Source of the DNA: CAVQXR01 sp046330455
GTDB taxonomy: Bacteria > Actinomycetota > Thermoleophilia > Gaiellales > Gaiellaceae
Reading direction: 5' to 3'
DNA: 64,000 nucleotides
Assembly (NCBI GenBank): GCA_046330455.1
Contig: JAXLSU010000003.1
Span: 124,001-188,000, forward strand
Below, in pieces: positions 1 to 7,380 of this stretch; the first letter of the stretch is position 1; every line of letters starts with the position of its first letter. Position numbers and translations under genes: made by a program. The notes beneath the pieces are model-generated. The model was given only the letters and a program-made list of their open reading frames with translations. It was not told where the DNA came from and ran no database searches.

Positions 1-675
1 CCGAATAGACCGGGACCTCTGCTCGCCGTCTCCGCGCTGCTGCTACTCGTGGCGGGGATCGCGCTCGCGTTCTTCTGGGCGCCCGAGGACGCCGACCAGG
101 GCTTCAGCCAGAAGATCTTCTACATCCACGTCCCGGTCGCCCTGACCACGTACGCCTGCTTCGGCTGGGGGGCATGGAAGGCGCTGCGCCTGCTCTGGAA
201 GCACGACGACCGGTACGACCTCGAGAGCTACACGGCGATCCACATCGGTACGATCTTTGCCGCGCTGACACTCGTCACCGGGTCGATCTGGGGAAAGATC
301 TCCTGGGGGGTATGGTGGTCGTGGGGTGAGCGCCAGCTCGTCGTGTTCCTGATCCTGTTCCTGTTCTACTCCGCCTACTTCATGCTCCGCTACTCCGTCG
401 ATCCCGGCCCCCGGCGCTCGCGCACGTCGGCCGTCTACGCGCTCCTCGGCGTCGTCCTGATCCCGATCAGCTTTCTCGCGATCCGGATCCTCGGGACGCT
501 CCTCCATCCGGCGGTGTTCACGCGCGAGGGCGTGGGGATGACCGCGGAGATGTTCGCCACCTTCCTGCTCTGTCTCGCCGGCATGGTCTCGCTCGGCTTC
601 GCCCTCTACCACACAGAGCTGGCAGGGAAGCGACTCGAGCGCAGGCTGCGCGAGCTTCGGAAGGCGCTCGCATGA
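1..675 (+). CDS. ccmC: Heme-handling cytochrome c maturation protein, CcmC/CcsA-like (5' end outside window)
   Basis: Integral membrane protein of cytochrome c maturation that presents heme at the outer face of the membrane. The frame is open from base 1, so the true start is outside the window; 224 residues are visible. A GTG at 49 is in frame, but the residues before it already form the first hydrophobic helix, so it is not a convincing start. The tryptophan-rich heme-binding (WWD-type) segment is visible at about residues 97-110 as WGVWWSWGERQ, and there are about six hydrophobic stretches. The last codons overlap the next gene (ATGA at 672-675), so the two are translationally coupled. In related clusters the upstream neighbours would be the ccmA/ccmB exporter genes; that cannot be seen here. 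Whether to call it CcmC or CcsA is a matter of family boundary. Confidence 0.85.
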   Translation, partial: PNRPGPLLAVSALLLLVAGIALAFFWAPEDADQGFSQKIFYIHVPVALTTYACFGWGAWKALRLLWKHDDRYDLESYTAIHIGTIFAALTLVTGSIWGKISWGVWWSWGERQLVVFLILFLFYSAYFMLRYSVDPGPRRSRTSAVYALLGVVLIPISFLAIRILGTLLHPAVFTREGVGMTAEMFATFLLCLAGMVSLGFALYHTELAGKRLERRLRELRKALA

Positions 676-869
676 GCAACGCGCAGAAGTACGTCACCGC
701 GGCCTACCTCGTCGTGCTCGTGGTCGTGCTCCTGTACGTGGTCATCTACTCGTTCAGGATGAGCCGGTTCTCGCGAGAGGTGGAGGAGCTCGCCGAGCTG
801 GCGAGCGGGCGCGCGGCGGAGGACCGGGCGGCCGCAGGACCGGAGCTCGAGCCCGAGCAGGTCGGGTGA
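672..869 (+). CDS. ccmD: Small CcmD-like membrane protein
   Basis: A 65-residue protein with one hydrophobic helix at about residues 10-28 followed by a charged, Glu/Arg-rich cytoplasmic tail. That is the build of CcmD-type proteins, which hold the heme-loaded CcmC complex together. The assignment rests on size, topology and position between two cytochrome c assembly genes, because the family has almost no sequence signature. It overlaps both neighbours by a few bases (ATGA at its start, GTGATG around its stop), so the three genes form one tightly coupled unit. Confidence 0.65.
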   Translation: MSNAQKYVTAAYLVVLVVVLLYVVIYSFRMSRFSREVEELAELASGRAAEDRAAAGPELEPEQVG

Positions 870-1663
870 TGGGCGGGCTGGCCCTCGTGCTCTTCTGGCC
901 GGCCGTTCTCGCCTACTCCGAGGCTGCGCTCGCGTACGCCGGGGAGACGATTCGCCCCGGCCGGCCCTCCCGCTACGCGATCTGGGGTGTCCGGCTCGGC
1001 TGGCTCGCGCAGACCGCGCTGCTCGTCACGCAGGCGTCGGCCGCCGAAGGCTTCCCGTGGAGCTCGTGGGCCGGGTCGCTGAACCTGTTCGTCTGGATGT
1101 GCGTGAGCGCCTACCTGATCTGGGGCTGCCGCGCCCCGTTTCGCCTCCTCGGCCTCGCGGTGATGCCCCCGGCAGCCGTCCTGCTCGCGATCGCGGGGGC
1201 AGCCGGTGCAGCGCGCACGGGCTCGACCGGGTTCGGGACCGTCTTTCTCGCAGCTCACGTCGGGCTCGTCCTCGCAGCGTTCGCCGGCTTCACGATCGCG
1301 GCCGGGCTCGCCGGCGTGTACCTCTGGCAGGAACGGGCTCTGAAGCGCCGCTCGCCGCGGCTGCTCCGGGTGAGGGCCCCGTCGCTGACGACGCTCGACA
1401 CCCTGATCGGCCGGACGATCCTCGTGGCGCTCCCGGCGCTCACGATCGGGATCGGGATCGGGTTCGCCCGTCTCCAGGGTGAGGGCGTGCGGCTCGACGG
1501 GGTGATCGTCGCAACGCTCGTCGCCTGGTTCCTGTACGCGGCGTTCCTCCTCCTCCGGCACGAGGCCGGGTGGCACGGGCGCCGCGCCGCCCAGCTCGCG
1601 CTCGGCGGCTTCGCGATCGTCGTCGCCGTCCGCGCGGGAGCCTTCGCGATGGGACACTTCTGA
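866..1663 (+). CDS. hemX: CcsA/HemX-like cytochrome c assembly membrane protein
   Basis: A 265-residue multi-pass membrane protein with about eight hydrophobic segments and a conserved tryptophan in the SSWAGSLNLFVW region. It belongs to the cytochrome c assembly/HemX family. Position immediately before hemA matches the hemX-hemA-hemC-hemD order seen in several Gram-positive bacteria, where HemX-type proteins affect glutamyl-tRNA reductase level or heme delivery. GTG at 866 overlaps the stop of the preceding gene; ATG at 869 is an equally possible start. hemA follows after a single base. CcsA would imply a direct part in cytochrome c assembly, and HemX a regulatory one; the sequence alone does not decide. 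Confidence 0.75.
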   Translation: MMGGLALVLFWPAVLAYSEAALAYAGETIRPGRPSRYAIWGVRLGWLAQTALLVTQASAAEGFPWSSWAGSLNLFVWMCVSAYLIWGCRAPFRLLGLAVMPPAAVLLAIAGAAGAARTGSTGFGTVFLAAHVGLVLAAFAGFTIAAGLAGVYLWQERALKRRSPRLLRVRAPSLTTLDTLIGRTILVALPALTIGIGIGFARLQGEGVRLDGVIVATLVAWFLYAAFLLLRHEAGWHGRRAAQLALGGFAIVVAVRAGAFAMGHF

Positions 1664-1664
1664 G

Positions 1665-2930
1665 ATGCAGCTCCTCGTCGTCGGCACCTCGCACCACCAC
1701 TCGCCCGTCGAGCTCCGCGAGCGGCTGAGCCTCGAGCGGGCCCACGGGCCCGAGCTGCTTCGACGCCTCGCCGGAGCCGGCGCCGAGGCGGTCGCCCTCT
1801 CTACGTGCAACCGGTGCTGCCTGTACCTGGCCGGCGAGGACGTCGAGACGTCGCGACGGCACGCCGTGGCGGAACTCGGCCACCTTGCCGGCGCCCCGCC
1901 GCAGAGCCTCGAGACTCACCTGTTCGTGAAGCTCGAGACCGAGGCCGCCCACCACCTCTTCCGTGTGACCTCGGGGCTCGACTCGCTCGTGCCCGGGGAG
2001 GCGCAGATCCTCGGGCAGGTACGCGCGGCGTACGAGGCCGCAGACGCGGTCGGCACCGCCGGCCCGATCCTGCACCGCCTGTTCCGGCAGGCGTTGCACG
2101 TCGGGAAGCGAGTTCGCCACGAGACGGGCATCGGCGAGAACCCGGCATCGATCTCGTCCGCGGCGGCCGATCTCGCCGGCAGGGTGTTCGACGACCTCGC
2201 CCGCAGGCGTGTCCTGCTGATCGGAGCAGGGAAGATGGGCGAGCTGGCCGCCGCGAACCTCCTCTCGCGCGGGGTGACCGACATCGTCGTCGCGAACCGG
2301 TCGCTCGAGCGGGCCTACCTGGTCGCCGCACGCGTCGGCGGTCGGGCGATAGGCCTCGACGCGCTCGGGGACGAGCTCGCCGCCGCGGACGTCGTGATCT
2401 CGGCGACGGGCTCGCAGGAGCTCGTGCTTCGCGCGGACACGGTCGCCTCGGCCCTTCGCCACCGCCGCGGCCGTCCGATGTTCTTCATCGACATCGCCCT
2501 CCCGCGCGATCTCGACCCCGTGATCAACGAGCTCGACGGCGCCTACCTGTACGACCTCGACGACCTCGAGCAGGTCGTCGAGCAGAGCGTCGCCGGCCGG
2601 CGTGGCGAGGCCGAGCGCGCCGAGCGGATCGTGCTCGACGAGCTCGACGAGTTCCGCGCCTGGTGGGTCTCCCGCGACGTGGTGCCGGCGATCGTGGCCC
2701 TCCGGGCCCGCGCGGAGGAGATTCGCCGCAGCGAGCTCGCGCGCCTTGCGCCCCGGCTCGCCGAGCTCAGCCCGGGCGAGCGCAAGGCCGTCGAGTCGCT
2801 GACCGCGCAGATCGTGAACAAGCTCCTCCACGCCCCCACGGTCAGGCTCAAGGAGGCCGCGGCGACCGCCGACGGCCCGACCTACGCGCAGACCGTCCGC
2901 GAGCTGTTCGAGCTCCGCGAGGGCGGCTGA
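1665..2930 (+). CDS. hemA: Glutamyl-tRNA reductase
   Basis: First committed enzyme of tetrapyrrole synthesis by the C5 route: it reduces glutamyl-tRNA(Glu) to glutamate-1-semialdehyde with NADPH. The 421-residue length is normal. Visible signatures are GTSHHHSPVELRERL at the N-terminus, the catalytic-cysteine motif STCNR at about residue 45, the GEAQILGQVR block near 110, and a Rossmann NADPH site (LLIGAGKMGELAA) near 185. The residues after the catalytic motif are Cys-Cys where Thr-Glu is usual, which should not affect the thioester cysteine. ATG start one base after the hemX stop; hemC follows 11 bases downstream. Part of the 1-5930 operon. Confidence 0.96.
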   Translation: MQLLVVGTSHHHSPVELRERLSLERAHGPELLRRLAGAGAEAVALSTCNRCCLYLAGEDVETSRRHAVAELGHLAGAPPQSLETHLFVKLETEAAHHLFRVTSGLDSLVPGEAQILGQVRAAYEAADAVGTAGPILHRLFRQALHVGKRVRHETGIGENPASISSAAADLAGRVFDDLARRRVLLIGAGKMGELAAANLLSRGVTDIVVANRSLERAYLVAARVGGRAIGLDALGDELAAADVVISATGSQELVLRADTVASALRHRRGRPMFFIDIALPRDLDPVINELDGAYLYDLDDLEQVVEQSVAGRRGEAERAERIVLDELDEFRAWWVSRDVVPAIVALRARAEEIRRSELARLAPRLAELSPGERKAVESLTAQIVNKLLHAPTVRLKEAAATADGPTYAQTVRELFELREGG

Positions 2931-2941
2931 GCCGCTTCGGG

Positions 2942-3784
2942 ATGGTGGTCAGGCTCGGCTCGCGGGGCAGCAGGCTCGCGATGGCCCAGGCCGAGCTGGT
3001 CGCTGACGCGGTCCGCGCGGCTCGTGGCGACGTGCAGATCGCCCTCGTCCCGATCACGACCACGGGTGACCGCGACCGGTCGCGCCCGTTCGGCGAGATC
3101 GGCGCGCGCGGGATCTTCGTCAAGGAGCTCGAGGAGGCGCTGCTCTCCGGGCGTGTCGACGTCGCGGTGCACTCGGCGAAGGACCTGGTCTCGACCGCGA
3201 CCGAGGGCCTGTCGATCGGGGCCTTCCTTCCCCGCGACGACCCGCGCGATGCGCTCTGCGGCGCATCCTTCCTCCGGCCGGGGATGCGGATCGGGACGGC
3301 GTCCGTGCGCCGCCGCGCCCAGCTGCTCACGCTCGAGCCCACCCTCTCGATCGAGCCGCTCCGGGGAAACGTCGACACCCGGCTTCGCAAGCGCGGGGAG
3401 CGCGGGCTCGACGCGATCGTCCTCGCGGCGGCGGGCCTCGACCGCCTCGGTCTCGCCGGCGAGATCGGCCGTCGCTTCGAGCCGGACGAGATACTCCCCG
3501 AGGCGGGGCAGGGAGCCATCGCCCTCCAGGTACGGGCGGGCGAGGAGTTGCTCGTCGCCGACCTCGACGACTCGGAGACGAGACGCCGGGTCGAGGCCGA
3601 GCGGGCGTGCGTCGCGAGGATCGGCGGCGGCTGCCTCGCTCCCGTGGCGGCCTTCCACGACGGCCGGACGCTGTCGGCTCTCGTGGCGGACGAGGACGGC
3701 GCCTGGGTCGAGCGGCTGACGGGAGACGATCCGGTCGCGCTCGCGGACGGGCTGCTCGCGGCCCTCGTTGTGCGGGAGCAGTGA
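2942..3784 (+). CDS. hemC: Hydroxymethylbilane synthase (porphobilinogen deaminase)
   Basis: Joins four porphobilinogens into hydroxymethylbilane. At 280 residues it is slightly short for the family (about 300-310). Start ATG 2942 is chosen because the conserved LGSRGSRLAMAQ block begins a few residues later; the open frame runs much further upstream but only in antisense-like high-GC sequence overlapping hemA. Visible motifs: the substrate-binding VHSAKDL near residue 80, the arginine-rich GTASVRRRAQL, and the dipyrromethane cofactor cysteine in GGGCLAP near residue 225. Its stop and the hemD start are four bases apart. Confidence 0.95.
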   Translation: MVVRLGSRGSRLAMAQAELVADAVRAARGDVQIALVPITTTGDRDRSRPFGEIGARGIFVKELEEALLSGRVDVAVHSAKDLVSTATEGLSIGAFLPRDDPRDALCGASFLRPGMRIGTASVRRRAQLLTLEPTLSIEPLRGNVDTRLRKRGERGLDAIVLAAAGLDRLGLAGEIGRRFEPDEILPEAGQGAIALQVRAGEELLVADLDDSETRRRVEAERACVARIGGGCLAPVAAFHDGRTLSALVADEDGAWVERLTGDDPVALADGLLAALVVREQ

Positions 3785-3788
3785 GCCC

Positions 3789-4508
3789 GTGGCCGTCCGG
3801 GTGCTCCTGACCGGTACCGCCGACCAGGTCGGACGTCTCGCTCCCGGGCTGCGCGAGGCCGGGATGGAGCCGGTCGAGTGCCCGTTGCTCGAGACGGTGC
3901 CGGTGGGCGACGGCCCGATCGCGATCGAGGGCTTCGACTGGCTCGTCCTCACGAGCCGGGCTGCCGTCGAGTACCTGTTCGCCCGGCTCAGCGGGCCGCT
4001 GCCGAGAGTCGCGGCGATCGGCCCGGGAACGGCGGAGGCACTCCGTGCGAGGGGCGTCGAGCCGGGCCTCGTTGCCGAGGTGTTCACGCAGGAGGGTCTT
4101 GTTGCGGCGTTTCCGCGCCCGCCCGGGCGTGTGCTCTTCCTGGGCGCCGAGGGGGCGAGGGACGTGCTCGCGAGCGAGCTCGGCGCCGAGCGGCGGACGC
4201 TCTACCGGACCGTCGAGCGTGTCCCGGACGAGCTCCCGGCGGTCGAGCTCGCCGTGCTCGCCTCGGGGTCGGCCGCCCGGGCGCTCGCACGTACCGGCGG
4301 GCCTGCGACGCCGTGCGTGTCGATCGGCCCGGTCACGACGGCCGTCGCGCGAAAGCTCGGGCTCGTCGTCGTGGCCGAGGCCGCGACGAGCGATCTCGAC
4401 GGGCTGATCGAGGCGGTTAGGCTTGCGGGATCGAAACTCTCGCCGTCCCTGCCCCGCACCGGCTCGCCGGTGAGCGAGATCCCGGCGCACCCGTCGTCAC
4501 CCTCCTGA
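3789..4508 (+). CDS. hemD: Uroporphyrinogen-III synthase
   Basis: Closes and inverts ring D of hydroxymethylbilane to give uroporphyrinogen III. The family is poorly conserved. Support comes from position after hemC, the length (239 residues), the VLLTG... N-terminal fold start, LVLTSRAAVEYL near residue 45 (the typical 'fTS.naV' element), VAAIGPGTAEALRARG near residue 70, and SIGPVTTAVARKLG near residue 180. GTG 3789 is preferred over an earlier in-frame GTG at 3768 that would sit inside hemC. The last 25 or so residues are Ser/Pro-rich, look non-family, and overlap the N-terminal coding region of the next gene. Confidence 0.88.
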   Translation: MAVRVLLTGTADQVGRLAPGLREAGMEPVECPLLETVPVGDGPIAIEGFDWLVLTSRAAVEYLFARLSGPLPRVAAIGPGTAEALRARGVEPGLVAEVFTQEGLVAAFPRPPGRVLFLGAEGARDVLASELGAERRTLYRTVERVPDELPAVELAVLASGSAARALARTGGPATPCVSIGPVTTAVARKLGLVVVAEAATSDLDGLIEAVRLAGSKLSPSLPRTGSPVSEIPAHPSSPS

Positions 4509-5293
4509 CCGACTACGGGCTCGTCGACGAGTTCGTCGGGGTGTGCCACGGCGTGATCGCGTCGATCGCACCGGCCGCGCGCGTCATCGACATCACGCAC
4601 GGCATCGCGCCCCAGCACATCCTCCACGGGGCCCTCGTCCTCGCCGACAGCCTCGCCTACATGCCCGCCGGCATCCATCTCGCCATCGTCGACCCGGACG
4701 TCGGCGGGAATCGCCGGGGGATCGCCGTGAGGAGCGCCGACGGGCGGCTCTACGTCGGGCCCGACAACGGCCTGTTGATCCCCGCGATCGACCGCTTCGG
4801 GGGCGTGGTGGAGGCCTTCGAGCTCACGAACCCGGCCTTCATGCTCGATCCCGTCTCGCCTACCTTCCACGGCCGCGACGTCTTCTCCCCGGCCGCCGCG
4901 TACCTCGCAAACGGCGTGCCCCCGCAGGCCTTCGGCGCCCGCGTCGACCCGGGCGACCTCGTGCGCGTGGAGCTGCCGGCCGCGCGCATCGAGGACGAGC
5001 ACGTCCAGACGACGGTGCTGATCGTCGATCGCTTCGGCAACGTGCGGCTGAACGTGAGCCGAGGACAGCTCGAGGAGGCCGGAATCCACCCGGGCGATAC
5101 GGTCGAGATCGAGGTCGACTCTCGCCACTTCTCGGCGCTCTACGCGCGGACGTTCACCGATGTCGGCCGGGGTGCGCTGCTTCTGTTCGAGGACTCGTCG
5201 CAGAGCATCGCGGTCGCCGTGAACAGCGGCAGCGCCGCACGCCTCCTGACGATCCTGACGGGACAGGGAGTCGGGCTCTCACGTGGCGGTTGA
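4430..5293 (+). CDS. SAM hydroxide adenosyltransferase-like protein (DUF62 / chlorinase-fluorinase family)
   Basis: Member of the family that cleaves S-adenosylmethionine to adenosine and methionine using hydroxide (related fluorinases and chlorinases use halide). Visible blocks: TLLTDYGLVDEFVG, LAIVDPDVGG, GPDNGLLIP, FHGRDVFSPAAAYLANG, DRFGNVRLN. The first block, which carries the SAM-contacting Asp of the family, is encoded at 4499-4540, upstream of the first ordinary start codon in this frame (GTG 4541). The frame is open from 4421 (stop TAG at 4418-4420) and holds no ATG, GTG, TTG or CTG before 4541. I therefore give the extent from ATC 4430 as a placeholder: the real start is a non-standard codon, a -1 frameshift out of hemD, or a base is wrong. 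A conservative model is 4541-5293. Overlaps hemD and the next gene. Confidence 0.8.
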   Translation: METLAVPAPHRLAGERDPGAPVVTLLTDYGLVDEFVGVCHGVIASIAPAARVIDITHGIAPQHILHGALVLADSLAYMPAGIHLAIVDPDVGGNRRGIAVRSADGRLYVGPDNGLLIPAIDRFGGVVEAFELTNPAFMLDPVSPTFHGRDVFSPAAAYLANGVPPQAFGARVDPGDLVRVELPAARIEDEHVQTTVLIVDRFGNVRLNVSRGQLEEAGIHPGDTVEIEVDSRHFSALYARTFTDVGRGALLLFEDSSQSIAVAVNSGSAARLLTILTGQGVGLSRGG

Positions 5294-5930
5294 GCCGCGC
5301 CAGGACTGGAAGGAGAGGCTCGGTCGCTGGTTCGCCCGATTCGCCACCGAGCGCGTCGTTGCACACCCCGGGCTGTGGCGCGTGTTTCGCGGCCCGGTTC
5401 GCTGGCAGTTCGAGCGGCTCGCAACCTACTGGGATCGCCGTCGCGGGCCCGAGTCGCTCGTCCCGCTCGCGGCCGCGCTGGAGCGGATCGAGCCGCCGGT
5501 GCGGGTGCTCGACCTCGGCACGGGGACCGGCAAGGCTGCCCGGCTGGCCGCGGAGCGGTTTCCCGCAGCCACGGTCGTCGGCGTCGATCTCGCGCCTGGC
5601 ATGGTCGCGGAGGCGGGCGCGCTCCTGCCGCCCGAGCTTGCCGGACGGGTGCGGTTCGAGACGGGTGACGCCTCCGAGCTGCGATTTGCCGACGGTGTGT
5701 TCGACCTCGTGATCCTGCTGAACATGATCCCGTTCTTTCCGGAGCTCGCCCGGGTGACGGCGTCCGGCGGGGCGATCGTGCTCGCCTTCTCGTCGGGGCC
5801 GCGGACGCCGATCTACGTCCCGCCGGACACCGTCCGGCGCGGGCTGCGGCCGTTCGGCTTCTCCGAGGCGGAAGAGCTCGCGGCGGGGGCGGGGACCGCG
5901 ATGATCGTCCGCCGCCCTCCGTCCGCGTGA
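5283..5930 (+). CDS. Class I SAM-dependent methyltransferase
   Basis: A 215-residue soluble protein with the Rossmann methyltransferase pattern: motif I VLDLGTGTGKAARLAA at about residues 74-90, acidic loop VVGVDLAPGMV, GDASELRFADGVFDLVILL (motifs II/III), and a C-terminal GLRPFGFSEAEEL typical of small-molecule methyltransferases. The substrate cannot be inferred. GTG 5283 overlaps the end of the preceding gene by 11 bases, placing it last in the heme operon by coupling. It may methylate a small metabolite or quinone-like compound; nothing ties it specifically to heme. Confidence 0.8.
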   Translation: MAVEPRQDWKERLGRWFARFATERVVAHPGLWRVFRGPVRWQFERLATYWDRRRGPESLVPLAAALERIEPPVRVLDLGTGTGKAARLAAERFPAATVVGVDLAPGMVAEAGALLPPELAGRVRFETGDASELRFADGVFDLVILLNMIPFFPELARVTASGGAIVLAFSSGPRTPIYVPPDTVRRGLRPFGFSEAEELAAGAGTAMIVRRPPSA

Positions 5931-5932
5931 GG

Positions 5933-6005
5933 TGGCGAGGGCCGGACTCGAACCGGCGACACCGCGGTTTTCAGCCGCGTGCTCTACCAGCTGAGCTACC
6001 TCGCC
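5933..6005 (-). tRNA. tRNA-Phe (GAA)
   Basis: Reading the minus strand from 6005, the cloverleaf folds cleanly: acceptor GGCGAGG pairing with CCTCGCC, D-arm GCTC/GAGC, anticodon stem CGCGG/CCGCG around the loop CTGAAAA (anticodon GAA), T-arm GCCGG-TTCGAGT-CCGGC, discriminator A. The 3' CCA is not fully encoded (CC then T), so the CCA-adding enzyme must complete it. It lies tail-to-tail with the methyltransferase gene. Confidence 0.97.
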
Positions 6006-6016
6006 AGAGCCTCGCC

Positions 6017-6022
6017 AGTCTA
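6017..6022 (-). promoter_or_regulatory. -10 element of tRNA-Phe
   Basis: On the minus strand the hexamer TAGACT ends 11 bases before the mature 5' end of the tRNA. The same hexamer precedes several other genes in the window. No clear -35 is visible. Confidence 0.5.
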
Positions 6023-6027
6023 GCGGC

Positions 6028-6102
6028 CGGGGGCGGCCCGGCTCCTACCGAGGCGGCCGCCGGGCCCTCGCGGGCAGCGAGCGGGGCGAGGCGGGGCCCC
6101 TA
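6028..6102. repeat. Degenerate REP-like GC-rich sequence at the rarA 3' end
   Basis: The sequence cggcccggctcctac and, 50 bases on, ggcggggcccctac resemble the tails of the REP-like elements at 9.5, 45.7 and 46 kb. The second one provides the stop codon of rarA (TAG, complement of cta at 6100-6102). It is too degraded to fold as convincingly as the other copies. Confidence 0.4.
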
Positions 6103-7356
6103 CGTCGCCTCCTCGCCGCTTCCGGACGGGGTGTAGAAGACCCGGCCCTGGAGCCCCTCCGGGAGGTGGTCGACCTCGAAGCCGCGAGGGTCGTCGTGCG
6201 GGTACAGGTACCCGGCGCCCCGCCCGAGCTGGCGGGCGCCGGGGTAGTGGGCATCGCGGAGCGAGTCGGGCGGGCGGAGCAGCCCGTGCTCCCTGACAGC
6301 CGAGCTCGCGGCGCCGATCGCGGTGATCACCGCGTTCGACTTCGGGGCGCGGGCGAGGTAGATCACCGCCTGTGCGAGGTTGAGACGGGCCTCCGGCAGC
6401 CCGACGTGCTCGAGCGCCTGCGCGGCGGCGACGGCGACGAGCAGCGCCCGGGGGTCGGCGTTCCCGACGTCCTCGGAGGCGAAGATGATCATCCGCCGGG
6501 CGAGGAATCGTGGGTCCTCACCCGCCTCGAGCATCGCGGCGAGGTAGTAGAGCCCGGCGTCGGGATCGGAGCCGCGTAACGACTTGATGAACGCCGACGC
6601 GAAGTCGTAATGGGCATCACCGGCCCTGTCGTACACGAGCGGGCGCTTGCGGGCGGCGTCGTCGACGTGCCGGCTCTCGATCGGAACTCCCTCCGCGCCC
6701 GCGGTCTGGGCTGCGAGCTCGAGGATGCTCAGGGCCGCCCGCCCGTCACCGCCCGCGCGCCCGGCGATCATCTGGGCCAGGTCTCCGGACAGCTCGGCGG
6801 CGAGCTCCGAAGCCCCGCGTTCGACGATCACGACGAGCTCGGCCGCCGTGAGCGGCTCGAGCTCGTAGAGCCGGCAGCGGGAGAGCAGCGCCGAGTTCAC
6901 CTCGAAGTAGGGGTTCTCCGTCGTGGCGCCGAGGAGCGTGATCAGGCCCTCCTCGACGGCAGGCAGGAGCGCGTCCTGCTGGGCCTTGTTGAACCGGTGG
7001 ATCTCGTCGAGGAAGAGCGTCGTACGCAGACCGTTCGCACCCAGCCGCTCCCGGGCGCGTGCGAGCACGGCCCGTACGTCGGAGACCGTCGCGGACACGG
7101 CGGACAGCTCCTCGAACACCGATCCGGTCGTCGAGGCGACGATCCGCGCGAGCGTCGTCTTTCCGCTACCCGGCGGACCGTAGAAGATCGACGAGCCGAC
7201 CCGATCGGCCGCGATCGAGAGCGCGAGCGCCGATCCGGGCCCGGCAACCTTCGCCTGCCCGACGAAGCCGTCGAGCGAAGACGGGCGTAGGCGGCTCGCG
7301 AGCGGCGCCGCGGCCGAGGCCCGCTGCGAGGCGGCATCGCTGAAGAGATCGCCCAT
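6100..7356 (-). CDS. rarA: Replication-associated recombination protein A (AAA+ ATPase)
   Basis: RarA/MgsA family clamp-loader-like AAA+ ATPase that acts at stalled replication forks. 418 residues, normal length. Visible: Walker A YGPPGSGKTTLA near residue 58, Walker B LFLDEIHRFNKAQQDALLP near 115, sensor region LLGATTENPYFEVN near 140, Arg finger area ALLSRCRLYEL, and the C-terminal FIKSLRGSDPDAGLYYLAAML block typical of RarA. ATG 7356 is chosen because family proteins start with a short ...DLF...A...APLA.R.RP...D...GQ segment exactly as here. It is divergent from the M20 peptidase with only 24 bases between starts. A weak -10 (TACTTG) lies 7 bases upstream. Confidence 0.96.
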   Translation of the reverse strand: MGDLFSDAASQRASAAAPLASRLRPSSLDGFVGQAKVAGPGSALALSIAADRVGSSIFYGPPGSGKTTLARIVASTTGSVFEELSAVSATVSDVRAVLARARERLGANGLRTTLFLDEIHRFNKAQQDALLPAVEEGLITLLGATTENPYFEVNSALLSRCRLYELEPLTAAELVVIVERGASELAAELSGDLAQMIAGRAGGDGRAALSILELAAQTAGAEGVPIESRHVDDAARKRPLVYDRAGDAHYDFASAFIKSLRGSDPDAGLYYLAAMLEAGEDPRFLARRMIIFASEDVGNADPRALLVAVAAAQALEHVGLPEARLNLAQAVIYLARAPKSNAVITAIGAASSAVREHGLLRPPDSLRDAHYPGARQLGRGAGYLYPHDDPRGFEVDHLPEGLQGRVFYTPSGSGEEAT

Positions 7357-7367
7357 CGTGCTGCAAG

Positions 7368-7373
7368 TATGCT
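7368..7373 (+). promoter_or_regulatory. -10 element for a leaderless M20 peptidase transcript
   Basis: TATGCT followed by seven bases and GTG 7381. The spacing places the transcription start at or next to the start codon, and no ribosome binding site is present. It argues against the in-frame ATG at 7369, which lies inside the hexamer. Confidence 0.55.
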
Positions 7374-7380
7374 CCGCAGG

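Noticed and set aside
4541..5293. GTG 4541 as the start of the SAM hydroxide adenosyltransferase-like gene
   Set aside because: It would delete the conserved TDYGxxDEFVG block encoded just upstream in the same frame. Retained only as the conservative fallback.
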